64,000 nucleotides of DNA, from contig NC_063013.1 of NCBI RefSeq assembly GCF_020509005.1, forward strand, positions 5,332,001 through 5,396,000. The letters run 5' to 3'. The stretch comes from Fulvia fulva (lineage: Eukaryota; Ascomycota; Dothideomycetes; Mycosphaerellales; Mycosphaerellaceae). The notes below the pieces were generated by a model that saw only the letters and a list, made by a program, of their open reading frames with translations, was not told the DNA's origin and did no database searches. A program made the translations under genes and the position numbers. Each line of letters opens with the position of its first letter. Position 1 is the first letter of the stretch. This document shows positions 50,459-61,378 of this stretch, piece by piece.

Positions 50459-50752
50459 AAGTGGTCCGATAAAGCGTGGATAGCGTGGTGCCTCGGTGAT
50501 ATTCACATGTTATCTCCGTCATCGCTCCTTCCCTGACTGACATCATTCTGCTCTTTCCCAATGCTGACAACAGAACGCTCTCCACATCCAAACAACCATC
50601 AAACATAATCCTCGCCATCAATGAGTTTCGTGGCCGCAGCTAAGCAGATTACAAAACGACCAATCCTTTCAAGCTTTTTGATCGTATGCATTGCTGTCTT
50701 GTCGTTGCCTTTACTTGCTAATCGAACATCCCAGCCGGCAACTGCACGCAAA
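50459..50752. other. Intergenic: upstream region of the glyoxalase II gene
   Basis: About 294 bp of normal base composition lie between the last repeat and the ATG at 50,753. It should hold the promoter and 5' UTR. I see no clear TATA box or named site. Confidence 0.5.
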
Positions 50753-51942
50753 ATGCACATCGACTCTATCCCCATGTGTCAGTAATGACCATCAAGGTGT
50801 CGTATGTCCGTTCACTGACTCGAGCATAGGGGAGGGTAGTGGTAACAACTACGCCTATCGTAAGCCGAATCATTCCACCCCACGTATGTGATGCACTTGC
50901 TGACCGTTGGTTGATCGAGACAGTCGTCACAGATGACAAGACCAAAGCTGCCGTGATTATCGACCCAGCCAACCCATCAGAGTCCGTGCTTTCAGTACAT
51001 CGAGCCATTGAATCTGCTGATAGGTCATAAAAGAGTGCTCCCTCATCTGAAGAAGGCCGTCGACGGCGGTATCAACTTGAAGAGCATCGTCAACACCCAC
51101 CAGTAAGCCAGCCTTCCCGACCCACTCGCGGACAACAGCTGACTTCCAAGGATAGTCATCACGACCATGCTGGTGGCAATGTTGAGATGGTGCTATACCG
51201 CCTCGTACATGCTATGGAATGCAATGGCTAACTGTTGCTGTAGCTCAAGACCTACCCAGTCCCAATCATTGGCGGTAAGGATTGTACAAGGGTGACCAAG
51301 ACTCCAAGTCACGGCGAGACGTTCAATGTTGGAGGTATCAAAGTGAAGGCCTTACATACACCTTGCCATACGCAGGACAGCATCTGCTATCTCTTCGAGG
51401 ATGGCGACGACCGAGCTGTCTTCACTGGAGATACTCTATTCATTGGAGGTATGCTTGATCCATGAGCGTCGACCATCAATGCGATGTATTGACACTCGGC
51501 AGGATGTGGTCGTTTCTTCGAGGGCACAGCCGAGGAGATGGACACTGCGCTGAACAAGACACTTGCCACTCTCCCAGAAGACACCAAGGTCTACGTAAGT
51601 CTTATATGTGACTGCAGCTCATGCTAGACTAACGGTGACCCTAGCCTGGACACGAGTACACCAAGGGCAATGTCAAATTTGGCATCAAGGTCGTCCAGTC
51701 AGGGCCGGTGAAGAAGCTGGAGTCATTCGCGAACTCGAACAAGCAGACACAGGGCAAGTTCACGATCGGCGACGAGAAGCAACACAACGTGTTCATGCGA
51801 CTCGATGTGAGTGAGATGCTGGAAGCATGATCTGTACCTGCAGCTGACCTCTGTCTAGGATCCGGCCATCCAGAAGTTCACCGGCAAGAAAGATCGTGTT
51901 GAAGTCATGGCCGCGCTTCGGGAGGCGAAGAACTCGATGTAA
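50753..51942 (+). CDS. Hydroxyacylglutathione hydrolase (glyoxalase II), 9 exons
   Basis: It hydrolyses S-D-lactoylglutathione to D-lactate and glutathione, the second step of methylglyoxal detoxification. Exons that join in frame: 50,753-50,777; 50,830-50,859; 50,924-50,981; 51,034-51,102; 51,156-51,189; 51,244-51,448; 51,503-51,594; 51,645-51,806; 51,859-51,942. The product is 252 residues, close to the family's ~255. The metallo-beta-lactamase motif THHHHDH (residues 59-65) has its fourth residue position split across intron 4. Later metal and substrate blocks are present: HTPCHT, FTGDTLF, CGRFFEG and PGHEYT. The start MHIDSIPMW matches the family start; no mitochondrial leader is seen. 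It lies about 0.3 kb from RIPed repeats yet shows no RIP-type stop. All eight introns are 50-64 nt and GT-AG. Confidence 0.92.
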
Positions 51943-52322
51943 CAGAGGAAAGTCCAGGTCATGAATGACAATGTCGATGAGATAGCACATGTATATTGAC
52001 AACAAAAGCAATAGCGGTCTCTTCAAGCAGAATGCGGCGAGAAGAACAAAGATTGTTCCCCACGTTGATGATGAAGCTCTCATGTGCGACTCACCCCAGA
52101 TTGGCCCCACGTACAGTCATGATGCATGGCTCATCGAATGCACCACTACTGCTATATACATGTACCTGTGTTTAACCTTCCATGCGATTGCCACGCTCTT
52201 CCACCTTTACTTCACTTCCTACTCACCCACAATACCAGCAATGATCCTACGAATACGAACCTGATAATACTCCTACCGCCATTCGACACCACCCTGAACC
52301 TCTACCAACATCGTGTACCATC
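51943..52322. other. Intergenic between glyoxalase II and the GTPase gene
   Basis: About 380 bp between codirectional genes, expected to hold the 3' UTR of one and the promoter of the next. Short open frames here have no family resemblance. The last about 100 bp before 52,323 are C/A-rich with few G, as in many fungal 5' leaders. Confidence 0.5.
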
Positions 52323-54373
52323 ATGAGCAAATCCGACCGCTATAAGCAAGCACCACAGTCGGCGCATGAGCGTCGCGCTGGCGAATCTGTATGCTATAGC
52401 TACTCACATGCTGCGCTACTACCATTTCTAACAGTATCCCAACAGGCGCTCAGCGACTTCGCCGACTACGTTCAGCAACAGCAAGCACTCCGAAAAGGCC
52501 CCGGAGCAACTACCTCGGCGTCCAACGGCGCATCGAAAGGCGCTCCAAAGCAGGAGCACGCTGAGCTTGACATCCTCGACACTCTAGCCCTCGGCGACGA
52601 TAAGCCGCGAGTCCGATTGAAGCACCTGCTCCTCGACACTTCCGAGACCAAAGACGATAGCACCACGCAACTGCAGGACATATTGAACAAGCGCCTAGAC
52701 GAAGGTCATGGAGAGTGCCTGTTCGATGTCGGACTCGAGGACAACGGCGACAGCCAGCTGCTGTCCGAGCGGGAATGGGAAGCTGCACTCGTGCGGATAA
52801 AGGAGATTCTGGACAAGCTAAAGGCCGACTGGAAGATCCTTATGACCAAGAATGTCCCAAACAGCGAGGTCGACGTTGGTACTGAGAACAAGAAAGAACG
52901 AGGATGCGTCGGCAAAGTGATGATTCGAAGAAGACCGAAAGACATAGACCAGACCATCGAGATGAGAATAGCAGTCGTGGGCAATGTCGATGCTGGAAAG
53001 AGTACATTGCTTGGAGTCCTCGTTAAAGGCGGGCTCGACGATGGTCGTGGCATGGCTCGAGTGAATCTATTCCGACACAAGCACGAGGTTGAGTCTGGAC
53101 GAACATCATCCGTGGGCATGGAGATCATGGGCTTCGACACGAAAGGAGATGTGGTTGTATCTGGTGTACCGGGCAGGAAGCTGAGCTGGGAAGAGATTGG
53201 CAAGCGCAGTGCCAAAGTCATCTCGTTCACCGACTTGGCTGGCCACGAGCGATATCTGCGGACCACCGTCTTCGGTCTGCTCTCGAGTGAGCCCAACTAT
53301 TGCTTGCTGATGGTTGCTGCCAACAATGGATTGATCGGAATGTCCAAAGAGCATCTCGGTATTGCTCTGGCGCTGAATGTTCCAGTCATGGTATGTCTGA
53401 CACGAAATGTGTTCGATCGCGATGCTAACAGAAACAGGTCGTCATCACCAAGATCGACATTTGTCCACCTCAGATCCTACAGCAGACCATCACTCAGCTT
53501 ACCAAGATCCTCAAGTCGCCCGGAGCTCGCAAAATACCAATCTTCATCAAGAACCGTGAGGAATGCATCAACACTGCGACACAGTTCGTCAGCCAGCGCA
53601 TCTGCCCGGTCTTTCAGGTTTCGAACGTGACTGGAGAGAGCCTGGATCTGGTGCGGGAGTTTCTCAACATCCTCCCACATCACGGAAAGTACGATGCCGA
53701 TGCGCCATTCGAGTTCCACGTCAACGATACCTTCTCCGTGCCGTTCGTAGGAACAGTGGTATCTGGTGTGGTTAAGTCTGGTATCATCCACGCTGGTGAT
53801 ACTGTTCTTGTGGGACCGAACAGCCTGGGGGAGTTCACGACGACCACAGTTCGATCTATCGAGCGAAAACGAATCAGCACCCCAGCAGCCACAGCAGGTC
53901 AAAGTGCATCTTTCGCTCTTCGAAGAGTGCGAAGAAAGGACGTCCGCAAAGGTATGGTCGTGCTCCTGGCAAAGTCCGAAACGAACCCGAATGTGATCAT
54001 AGCACAACCAAAGGTCTACCGCGAGTTCGTGGCAGAGGTCTTGATTCTCTCACATGCAACGACCATCCGGACTAAGTACCAGGCTATGCTGCATGTCGGA
54101 CCAGTCTCGCAGACTTGCGCTATCATCGACATCGACAGAGCGTACATTCGAACTGGAGACAGGGCGACCGTGGCGTTCAGGTTCGTGCAGCGACCAGAGT
54201 TTCTGTCGGTTGGCGACCGTATCCTCTTCCGCGAGGGCAGGACCAAAGGGCTTGGTATTGTCAAGCAGGTTGGTTATGACCCTTCGAAACCACTCAACCC
54301 GGGTGCGGGGCAGGATGGAGAGAAGGAGAAGGTTGAGGGCAGCAGCCCAGCTGTCATTAAGGCGGCAGCTTGA
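52323..54373 (+). CDS. GTPBP1/GTPBP2-like translational GTPase
   Basis: It is a member of the EF-Tu-like GTPase family related to animal GTPBP1/2, proteins linked to ribosome rescue and mRNA surveillance. Exons: 52,323-52,388; 52,446-53,390; 53,438-54,373, giving 648 residues. The N-terminal ~190 residues are Gln/Ala-rich and acidic, as in the family. The G domain has G1 GNVDAGKST (residues ~201-209), G3 DLAGHE and G4 TKID, the last formed across intron 2 (53,391-53,437). Two beta-barrel domains follow (GTVVSGVVKSG, VGPN...). The C-terminal tail is Gly/Glu-rich. Intron 1 is 57 nt, a multiple of three without a stop, so retention would add 19 residues. I prefer splicing because the donor is good and the retained peptide fits poorly. 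It is not EF1A or eRF3: the spacing and N-terminus differ. Confidence 0.9.
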
Positions 54374-55010
54374 TATGTTTTACATGATTGATGTGCTATG
54401 ACTTGGAGTTACACATAAGGGATTACAACGGCATCAGTGGGTAGTTGGGACGATGACAGGCGGCGGAGCAGCATGGCTTGTTGCATTGCCGTGGCGTGAG
54501 CATACCTTTTATGCGAGATTCTTCATACTTGTCTTTTGCAAACCTTTGCAGTCTCATGATCGCCTACTTCCTCATGATTTCTTTGGCCCATCCTCCGTTC
54601 GATCTCCTGCAACAGTTTTGACGTGGCAACCTTATGCTACAAGGTTTCGAGCTAGCCGAAGCTTACTGAGAATCTGTGCCACGAGATCGCTGTAGGACAG
54701 AACATCTTGGCTTCTTGTTGCAGTAGGCATGTTAACAGGAGATAAGGGTAGTTAGAGAAGCGGCCAGCTCAGTTCGCACCTTGTATCTTCCCGTCCGAGC
54801 CCATCTTGATCAGAACATCTCATGTTCTCGGTGACGTCGGAGCACCTGCCGAAGCAATGGGCAACGGCTGTGGCTGATCCCTGTCTGTTCAACTTTTTGG
54901 CAATCGCCATCCTCACGTGCATCCATCCACACTTCATCACCATCGTCGCGAAACGAGTCGAACACCGCACAGCCACCATCCAACCTCACAGAACACCCTA
55001 ATCCGCCAAG
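54374..55010. other. Intergenic between the GTPase gene and TOM22
   Basis: 637 bp without a supportable gene. A plus-strand open frame at 54,453-54,695 has no recognisable domain and sits in a likely 3' UTR/promoter. The last 100 bp before 55,011 are rich in CCATC/CACC runs, as in many fungal promoters. Confidence 0.5.
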
Positions 55011-55563
55011 ATGGTCAAGCTCGAAGAAGTGCCCGACGAGGAGCTCTTCGCGCAACAGCAAGGACCACAGGAAGACGAAGATCAATGGAGCACAGATGAC
55101 GGTACGCGCATCTTTGCACATCACACACCTCCATATCCATCCTAATTGAATCCCCAGAATCAGAAGTTTCAGACGTAGAAGACGACGACGCCCTCGACGA
55201 GTCACTTCTCGACCGAATCTACGCCCTCAAAGACATCGTCCCTCCCACCTACCGCAAACACCTCTCCAACGCCGCATCGACAGGCTACTCGTGGGCATCA
55301 ACTGGACTGAGCCTGAGCGGAAAGACTTTGTGGGTGGTCAGCACGAGCGCGCTGCTGCTGGGTGTGCCGTGGGCATTGGCTTTCAGTGAGGAGCAGCAGG
55401 TGCAGGAGATGGAGAGGGAAATGAGGATGCAGCAGAGTGCGAATGAGGTAAGTCGAGATATTCGACGTGAAGACTTGCGTTGGGAGGTGGCTAACGTGAT
55501 CATGTGTAGCTTCTTACTGCTGGTTCTGGCTCCGGACAGAGCAATGCGAGGCCAGCATTGTAA
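55011..55563 (+). CDS. TOM22: Mitochondrial import receptor subunit Tom22
   Basis: Central receptor of the outer-membrane TOM complex, which receives precursors from Tom20/Tom70 and organises the Tom40 pore. Exons: 55,011-55,101; 55,158-55,447; 55,510-55,563, giving 144 residues, usual for fungal Tom22. The N-terminal cytosolic part is strongly acidic (ESEVSDVEDDD around residues 31-41), the known presequence-binding surface. A conserved block follows: DRIYALKDIVPP...R. One transmembrane helix lies around residues 87-106 (WVVSTSALLLGVPWALAF, with the conserved Pro). A short Gln/Glu-rich intermembrane tail ends in GSGSGQSNARPAL. Context ATCCGCCAAGATGG supports the start. The two introns are GT-AG (56 and 62 nt). 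Confidence 0.92.
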
Positions 55564-55976
55564 GCGGAAGAGGTTGTGCAGTGTACAGTTTGGCAGCATA
55601 TTTTCTCGCGCTAAGGAGAGCATATGTAGCGCTTGTATTATATTCTCTGCTCTGAGGCCATCGTTCGAAGGCGCAGTACAGCACAATTCTTGGTCTCAAT
55701 CCCAAAACATCGCACGAGGCACGACTGCTGCCATCACCACCATATCGAACTATCGTATCAAAAGACTCAACGGGAGAAAGAGAAAACAAATTCTTGGCCC
55801 GTAGATTGGAGCGTCTCGTCTTCCTGGACGCAGCTATCGTTGTCCGAACCTGCCAAAGCTCGCCTCAAAGCTATGGAGCGCCGTGAGACGAAGGAAGGTA
55901 TGTGGATCGCCGCGATTATCTGATCTGCGATAGTATGGGTTGAGACTCTAAGACCGTTCTGCAATAACCATTTCGA
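55564..55976. other. Convergent intergenic region between TOM22 and the MFS gene
   Basis: 413 bp between two converging stop codons. It should hold both 3' UTRs. Frames open here lack domain resemblance. Confidence 0.5.
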
Positions 55977-57476
55977 CTAGGTGGTATACCTGAATCCCTT
56001 GTCTTGCTTATCAGTCATGTCCGCGCCTGCAACGAAAGTCGCTATGGCCTCGCCAGTTTGCCGATCGCGCTCACGGTTCTCCCTCCAACATAGCCACCAA
56101 TACCAAGGTATGAAGACATACACGAGGCCCCAGTCGACCAAAGCGCAGATGACACCAGCTGAGTATCGAGGCGGCGTGGTCCAGAGCTGAGGCGCGGCAA
56201 TACAGCCTGTACTATATGTCACGAAGAAGACCGCATTCACAAAGGCCTTCCTTGTATTGCCCCGCACATTGCTGGCTGACAGCGACATGAGAATGCTGAA
56301 CTGTGAGCTGATGACACTCGCCAGCCAAGACGCCACTATCTTTCCCCAGCCAGCCGACAGTGGCAGGACCGTGGGCAGGATGCAGCCAACGAGCGGCACG
56401 ATGCATAGCAGCAACACAACCAGATTACGGCGATCCGGAAACCACAAGCAGCCCGCCACGCCAATCCAGATGAACACGATCTGCACAGCTCCAGACGGTG
56501 GTCCGTATAGGAGCGTCTCGGACGAAGTGTAGCCGAGGTTCTTGATTACCAGCGATGCGAAGGTCAGAACCGGCGAGCACATGGTCACCAGCAGTCCGAA
56601 CATGAAGACATGGAACGTTTTCAGATCGAAGCAAGCCTCTTTGAACTGCGGCCACGAGAAGGATATCTTGTCGCCACCATCATGCTGCGAAGCAAGGCGC
56701 CTGGCTGCGATGTGCCTCTCTTCTGCGGTCAGGAAGCAAGCGCTTGCAGGGCCAGCGGGCATCGCGAAGAAGAACAGGATGCCAGCGAAGATGGTGACCG
56801 CACCAGCAAGAAGGAACATCAGTCGCCAGGGTTGAATGGAAAGATGGGACAGATTCTCTCCGATGCCGTACATCATCAAAGATCCGGCGATCTGGGCAAT
56901 GCTGTTGTACGTAACCCACATGCCAACTCGCAGGGGATGCTCCTCCTTCTGGTACCATATCGAAGTTATCGTGATGAACGCTGGCGACACCGCGCCTTCG
57001 GTGAGGCCAAGGAGACAGCGTACGGCCGCGAAGCCTGCGAAGTTGTTTGGCGCGGCAAGACACATATACACCGCACCCCAGAGGATGACTGTGCCGCCAA
57101 CAAATTTCGCGATCGGCAGGCGACTCATCAGGTAGATGAACGGCCACTCTGATGCCAGCTGAGAGAGGTAGAAACAGCTTGTCAGCCAGCTGTATTGATG
57201 GCTACTGAGGTTGAGGTCTTCGAGCAGGCCATATACTGAGGCGTACGAAAGGGATTGTTTGTCGAGGTGTTGCGTGAAGAAGACTAGGCACATCTAAGAA
57301 GTCGTCAGCAGGCAGTATTCAACGGGCTGCCCGGGTCAACAGACCATCGGTAGCACAACCATATCGATCTTCCAGAGCACTCTTCTCTCAGCTTTTGGGT
57401 CGTCCACGAATGCATGTGCCTGCCCTTCGTCCAGGTCGGACTTTGGATCCACGACTCCTTTCTTCTCGACGTCCAT
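55977..57476 (-). CDS. Major facilitator transporter, Dal5/allantoate permease (ACS) family
   Basis: Plasma-membrane proton symporter of the anion:cation family, whose fungal members import allantoate, nicotinate, pantothenate, small peptides and other organic anions. Two exons join in frame: 57,345-57,476 (44 codons from ATG at 57,476) and 55,977-57,293. The 51-nt intron 57,294-57,344 sits after LWKIDMVVLPM. The product is 482 residues, usual for the family. The family signature runs across the splice: R-VLWKID-VLPM/MCLVFF-QHLDK-SLSYASVYG. About 12 hydrophobic segments follow, with GLTEGAVSPAF in TM4 and a long central loop (HDGGDKISF). The substrate cannot be told from sequence. It is divergent from the amidohydrolase gene, with 523 bp between the two start codons. 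Confidence 0.9.
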
Positions 57477-57999
57477 GGCTTGACGAGCAGTTCGATAAAG
57501 GGAACAATGTGGCGTGGACGCACGGCGAGCGCATCTCCCATTACTTGCAGAATAGTAGGTGAAGTTCTCCTCACGGCCTGCATATCAGATAGGGCAAGGA
57601 TGATCGCACGACAGCTATTCAAGACAATCGGCCAGCATTACGGCCCACGGCTCAGGGTGATGTTTCTCATAGCTCAGCGCTACACTGCATCTTCTCCCGA
57701 AGTGATTTGTGGTTTTCAATACCTATCTCTTTGCAGTGCTTCCGCTTCGCGCCAATCGCCCAATTTCTGGCACCACTACTTGAACGCGTTGCCGCTATTG
57801 CCGCCATTTCTTCTTCACGGTCTCCAGTATCTTCGACTTAGAGGACTACTTCCACGCCTTCTGCATTGAGGCGGGGCAACACAGGCAGAGGTGAACGAAG
57901 CAGTTAGGAAAGAGCAAACAGCGCGCAATCAAGGTTCAACCTCGGGATCAAGCGCCGACTGCCGCCTTCCCTCACTTCAAGTAGCGCCTCGACTCAAAC
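57477..57999. promoter_or_regulatory. Shared divergent promoter region, MFS gene / amidohydrolase gene
   Basis: 523 bp separate the two start codons (57,476 minus; 58,000 plus). No coding frame is supported. I see no unambiguous TATA box or factor site. The arrangement permits co-regulation but does not prove it. Confidence 0.5.
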
Positions 58000-59448
58000 A
58001 TGATGGGTGAAATCTCGACATCAGACAATCTCATTGCGGAAATGGCGGCCGTGCCACTGAAGCCATGGATGGCCGTACCACAAAAGCGACTAGTTGACGC
58101 GCGACTGATAGGTAATAAATAATAGAGTATATCTGAAGTGAACTCGGGCTGACGGACTATAGCAACAGATCCCAAGTCTGGGGATGTACACGAGCATGTT
58201 ACGATAGATCTATGGAGTGGTGTGATTCGCCACATGTCAAAACTATCAGGCCAGCCATCGCCAGGTGATGATGCCATGTCATGGACTCAGGGCAGCGACA
58301 TCGTCGTTGTAAATCTCGAAGGTCGGTTTGTCATGCCAGGACTGATGGATTGCCATGTCCACCTCGCAACACCGTCAGGAGAGGATGGGCTCAAGGATAC
58401 TGTCAACCAGGACCCAGACACATCACTTATTCGACAACCATATCTGGCCCACCAGATGCTGAAGCGTGGCTTCACCTCCATCCGCGATTGTGGAGGTGCT
58501 GGACTTGCTCTTGAAGAAGCATTAGCCGAAGGCCTGTATCCTGGTCCTCGGCTCTTCACTTCCGGTCATGGCATCTCTCAGACTGGTGGCCACGGCGACC
58601 TGCGCTCCTCCAAAGATAACGAGTATGCCTGTTGCGGAGGTAATACCCACGGACTTGGTCGCATTGCCGATGGAGTGGAACAATGCTTGCATGCCGCGCG
58701 AGAGGAGCTACGCCAGGGCGCTGACTTCATCAAGATCATGGTCAGCGGGGGTGTGGTCTCGCCCACCGACAAGCTGACGAGTCTGCAATACACACCTGAG
58801 GAGATCAGGGCGTTCACCAAAGTGGCCAGCGATTCTGGCACATGGGTGACTGAGCATGCGTACAGGCCAGCCGCGATTCGCAATGCTGTCGAAAATGGCG
58901 TTCTCGGCATAGAGCATGGCAACCTCATCGATGAGCCAACTGCGAAGCTCATGGCCGAGAAGGGTGCATATCTGACACCAACTCTGGTCGCCTACGAGAC
59001 CATGGCATCGAAGGACTTTCCTGGCTTTCTTCCTCCCTCCATCGCCACCGAGAACATCCAAGTCCTCGAGGCAGGCCTCAAGAGCATACAGATTGCGGAT
59101 GCCGCCGGAGTGACCATGTGCTACGGCTCAGATCTACTCGGTCCTTTACAGATCAGGCAAACGGGCGAATTTGTGCTGCGGAGGAAAGCTGGTCTGAGCG
59201 CTCTTAAGGTCTTGCAGAGCGCCACCGTCAATGCGGCGAAGATGTTGCGGCACGAAGACAAGCTCGGTCGCGTGAAGGAAGGCGCCATGGCTGATTTGCT
59301 GATCCTTAACGCAAATCCGCTTGAGGACATCAGTGTGCTTGATCGGCCAGAGCGACACCTGTTGGCAGTATTCAAAGATGGCAGATGCCTTCATAGCCGC
59401 TGGCCGAAGTTTACCCCGGAAATAGAGCGAGCGGAGTTGATTGAGTGA
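58000..59448 (+). CDS. Metal-dependent amidohydrolase (imidazolonepropionase/prolidase-like)
   Basis: Amidohydrolase-superfamily enzyme (PF01979 type), likely hydrolysing an amide, dipeptide or ring substrate with bound zinc. Exons 58,000-58,111 and 58,163-59,448 join in frame; the 51-nt intron is GT-AG. The product is 465 residues, within the family range of 400-480. Metal ligands are all visible: DCHVH (~100-104), a carboxylated Lys in KIMVSGG (~228), TEH (~266), IEHG (~287) and GSD (~360). The closing block ADLLILNANPLEDI with the D..LAVFKDG beta-strand is typical. Of two start codons, the ATG at 58,000 and another at 58,003, either may be used. The N-terminal ~60 residues match the family poorly, so the first exon is the least certain part. 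The partner transporter gene lies upstream, divergent. Confidence 0.88.
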
Positions 59449-59590
59449 AGTGGTGCAGGCTGCTGTGATGTCGCCATCGATTGCTGTGGAGGGTCAACGG
59501 CGAATAAAGCTCACGGCGAGAACGGTGCGACTGGGTCAACGCTGTGAAATGTTATTCAACCAAATGCATGGCACACAAGATCGGTCATGC

Positions 59591-61378
59591 TCACCTCAGA
59601 TCCAGGCAGTCCAACCGCCAAACTTCCCACTTCAGAGCTTCCTCCTTATCCGCCATGCTCATCTCACGGCGCATCTCCACCGTGCCGTCTTCTCTCATCA
59701 ACTGTACGAGGTTGCCGACCTTGTATTGAACGTTCCCGATGCCAATGAGCTTTACGTTGATGTGAGGCTTTTGTCCTAGCTCGTAGCCCATCCTCCACAT
59801 CCTCTCCTCATGACTCCACGAATTCAGGTGCTCTATGGAATGCTCGTTTGTCAAGATACGTATCGCTTGAAGTTGCGGCAAGAACGGCAGCATGAGCTCG
59901 AGCATTGTGTGGTCAGAAGTGTTCACGGCGCAGCCGAGCTCCACCAGGTTGGGACAGTGTTGGATCAAGGCTGCCAAGTCGTCTGCAGAGAGCGCCCACT
60001 GGTCTGACAGCAGCAAGTGAGTCAAGGTATTGCCGTGATAGTGCATCAGAGTCTCCAAGTATTCCTTGCCCAGTTCACGGATGCGCGGGTCAATTGGAGA
60101 GTCCAGGTTCGGCGTTAGCGGACTTTGAATACGATCCTCTGGAGTGAAGCCTGATGGTTTCCTCCGCTCGTTCACCACGTACATGCGTTCCATCTTGGTT
60201 CTTGCATTTTTCATGATCTGAACAGGTTCAGGGGCCACCTCATTGGCACGGACGCATTTGAAATTCGTGTACATGTCCAGCGGAACATTCTTCCAGGTAT
60301 CATCCACGAATATGGTACGTGGGTCATTACCACCGAAGGTGTCCAGGAACGTGACACTGCAATTCACATTGAGGTCGAAGATTTGCTCCATACCAAGCAC
60401 ATTGGGCCCGAAAAAGTTATGTATACCAAAGTGCTTCAGCTTGAGCTTGTAGCCAGCTTTGTGGCATCTTCCGAAGAACATGTTGAGATTCATGATCGAC
60501 TCAGCCTCTGCTCTCATTCTGGGTGAGAAGTGTAGCCTCACATCTTCCAACTTCTTCGAGTGCAGCATGAGCATACTGATGTCGTCGGGATAGCACATTG
60601 GGTCAATGTCCATGGCGTGAAACATCCTGAGGTTGGTCATCGGAGGTATCAACACAGACGGTCTAGGCATTCTGGTCGAGGGAAACCTCAAAACGAACTT
60701 TGTCAGTGTGTTGTGGTTGCCCAGACCTTGGTAGAATGTCTTTAACGGTTTGCAGTCCAGTTCCCAACAGAACGACTGCAACCTAGTCATCTTGTCCGTG
60801 GCCGCTCGCAGGAGGATGGTCAGCATCATGGAGTTGTCAGGTACCCGTCCCTTGGCAAAGTCTTCTATGCCCAGCTCTTTCCATTGGCCCCAGATCCTGA
60901 AGTCCTTGACCAATGCGCCATGCTGCTTGGTCACAAGACCATTCAGCGCCATCTGGAATGGACTGCCACTGCCAAATCCCTGCGGCCTGCCATTGACATA
61001 TCGAATGTCGGCGTAGGAACGCAGGTTGACCTTCTCGTAGAGTTGCGGCAGGGTCATGTAGTAAAGAAGGCGCGATGTTCGTGTGACTCGGGCAATGTCG
61101 CCAATGTCGTCTAGGTAGGAGACGATGAGTGCCACAAGGTTCAAGGGCAGAGTCGCGCTCCTCGAAACGTCGCTAGGGGGGAAGTTGGACACCGGACTCG
61201 TGTAGGAGACGTATCGTGGGATCTCGCGTTCGATGCCTTTCGCGGTGAACGCATTGGATGGCGCCTGTCCCATGTCTGGCGCGGGAAGTGGTTTCTGGAC
61301 GCTGGCCATCATGACGCCTGGTCCAGAGGCAGAGGCAGAGGCAGAGGCAGAGGCAGCGTGCTTGCGTTTGCCCAACAT
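59591..61378 (-). CDS. F-box domain protein of unknown substrate
   Basis: Single-exon frame of 595 residues starting at ATG 61,378. An N-terminal Ala-Ser repeat (residues 9-18, encoded by a hexanucleotide array) and a Pro-rich stretch come first. An F-box-like helix set lies at about 77-112 (LPLNLVALIVSYLDDIGDIARVTRTSRLLYY). The rest is an alpha/beta region with scattered leucine-rich strands (LTHLLLSD.WALSADDLAALIQHCPNLVELG), which suggests an LRR-like substrate-binding part. Such proteins link Skp1-cullin ubiquitin ligases to targets. I recognise no close named homologue. It converges with the amidohydrolase gene, leaving 142 bp between stops. Confidence 0.82.
   Translation of the reverse strand: MLGKRKHAASASASASASGPGVMMASVQKPLPAPDMGQAPSNAFTAKGIEREIPRYVSYTSPVSNFPPSDVSRSATLPLNLVALIVSYLDDIGDIARVTRTSRLLYYMTLPQLYEKVNLRSYADIRYVNGRPQGFGSGSPFQMALNGLVTKQHGALVKDFRIWGQWKELGIEDFAKGRVPDNSMMLTILLRAATDKMTRLQSFCWELDCKPLKTFYQGLGNHNTLTKFVLRFPSTRMPRPSVLIPPMTNLRMFHAMDIDPMCYPDDISMLMLHSKKLEDVRLHFSPRMRAEAESIMNLNMFFGRCHKAGYKLKLKHFGIHNFFGPNVLGMEQIFDLNVNCSVTFLDTFGGNDPRTIFVDDTWKNVPLDMYTNFKCVRANEVAPEPVQIMKNARTKMERMYVVNERRKPSGFTPEDRIQSPLTPNLDSPIDPRIRELGKEYLETLMHYHGNTLTHLLLSDQWALSADDLAALIQHCPNLVELGCAVNTSDHTMLELMLPFLPQLQAIRILTNEHSIEHLNSWSHEERMWRMGYELGQKPHINVKLIGIGNVQYKVGNLVQLMREDGTVEMRREMSMADKEEALKWEVWRLDCLDLR
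61325..61354 (-). repeat. Coding hexanucleotide repeat (five AGAGGC units) in the F-box gene
   Basis: Five exact AGAGGC units on the plus strand encode an Ala-Ser dipeptide run near the N-terminus. The array is a whole number of codons, so length changes keep the frame. Confidence 0.9.

Noticed and set aside
50409..50621. Minus-strand open frame at the repeat/gene border
   Set aside because: It spans the LTR end and unique DNA and has no domain or support.
54453..54695. Possible small gene between the GTPase gene and TOM22
   Set aside because: No recognisable domain and no splice or start context; more likely UTR or promoter.
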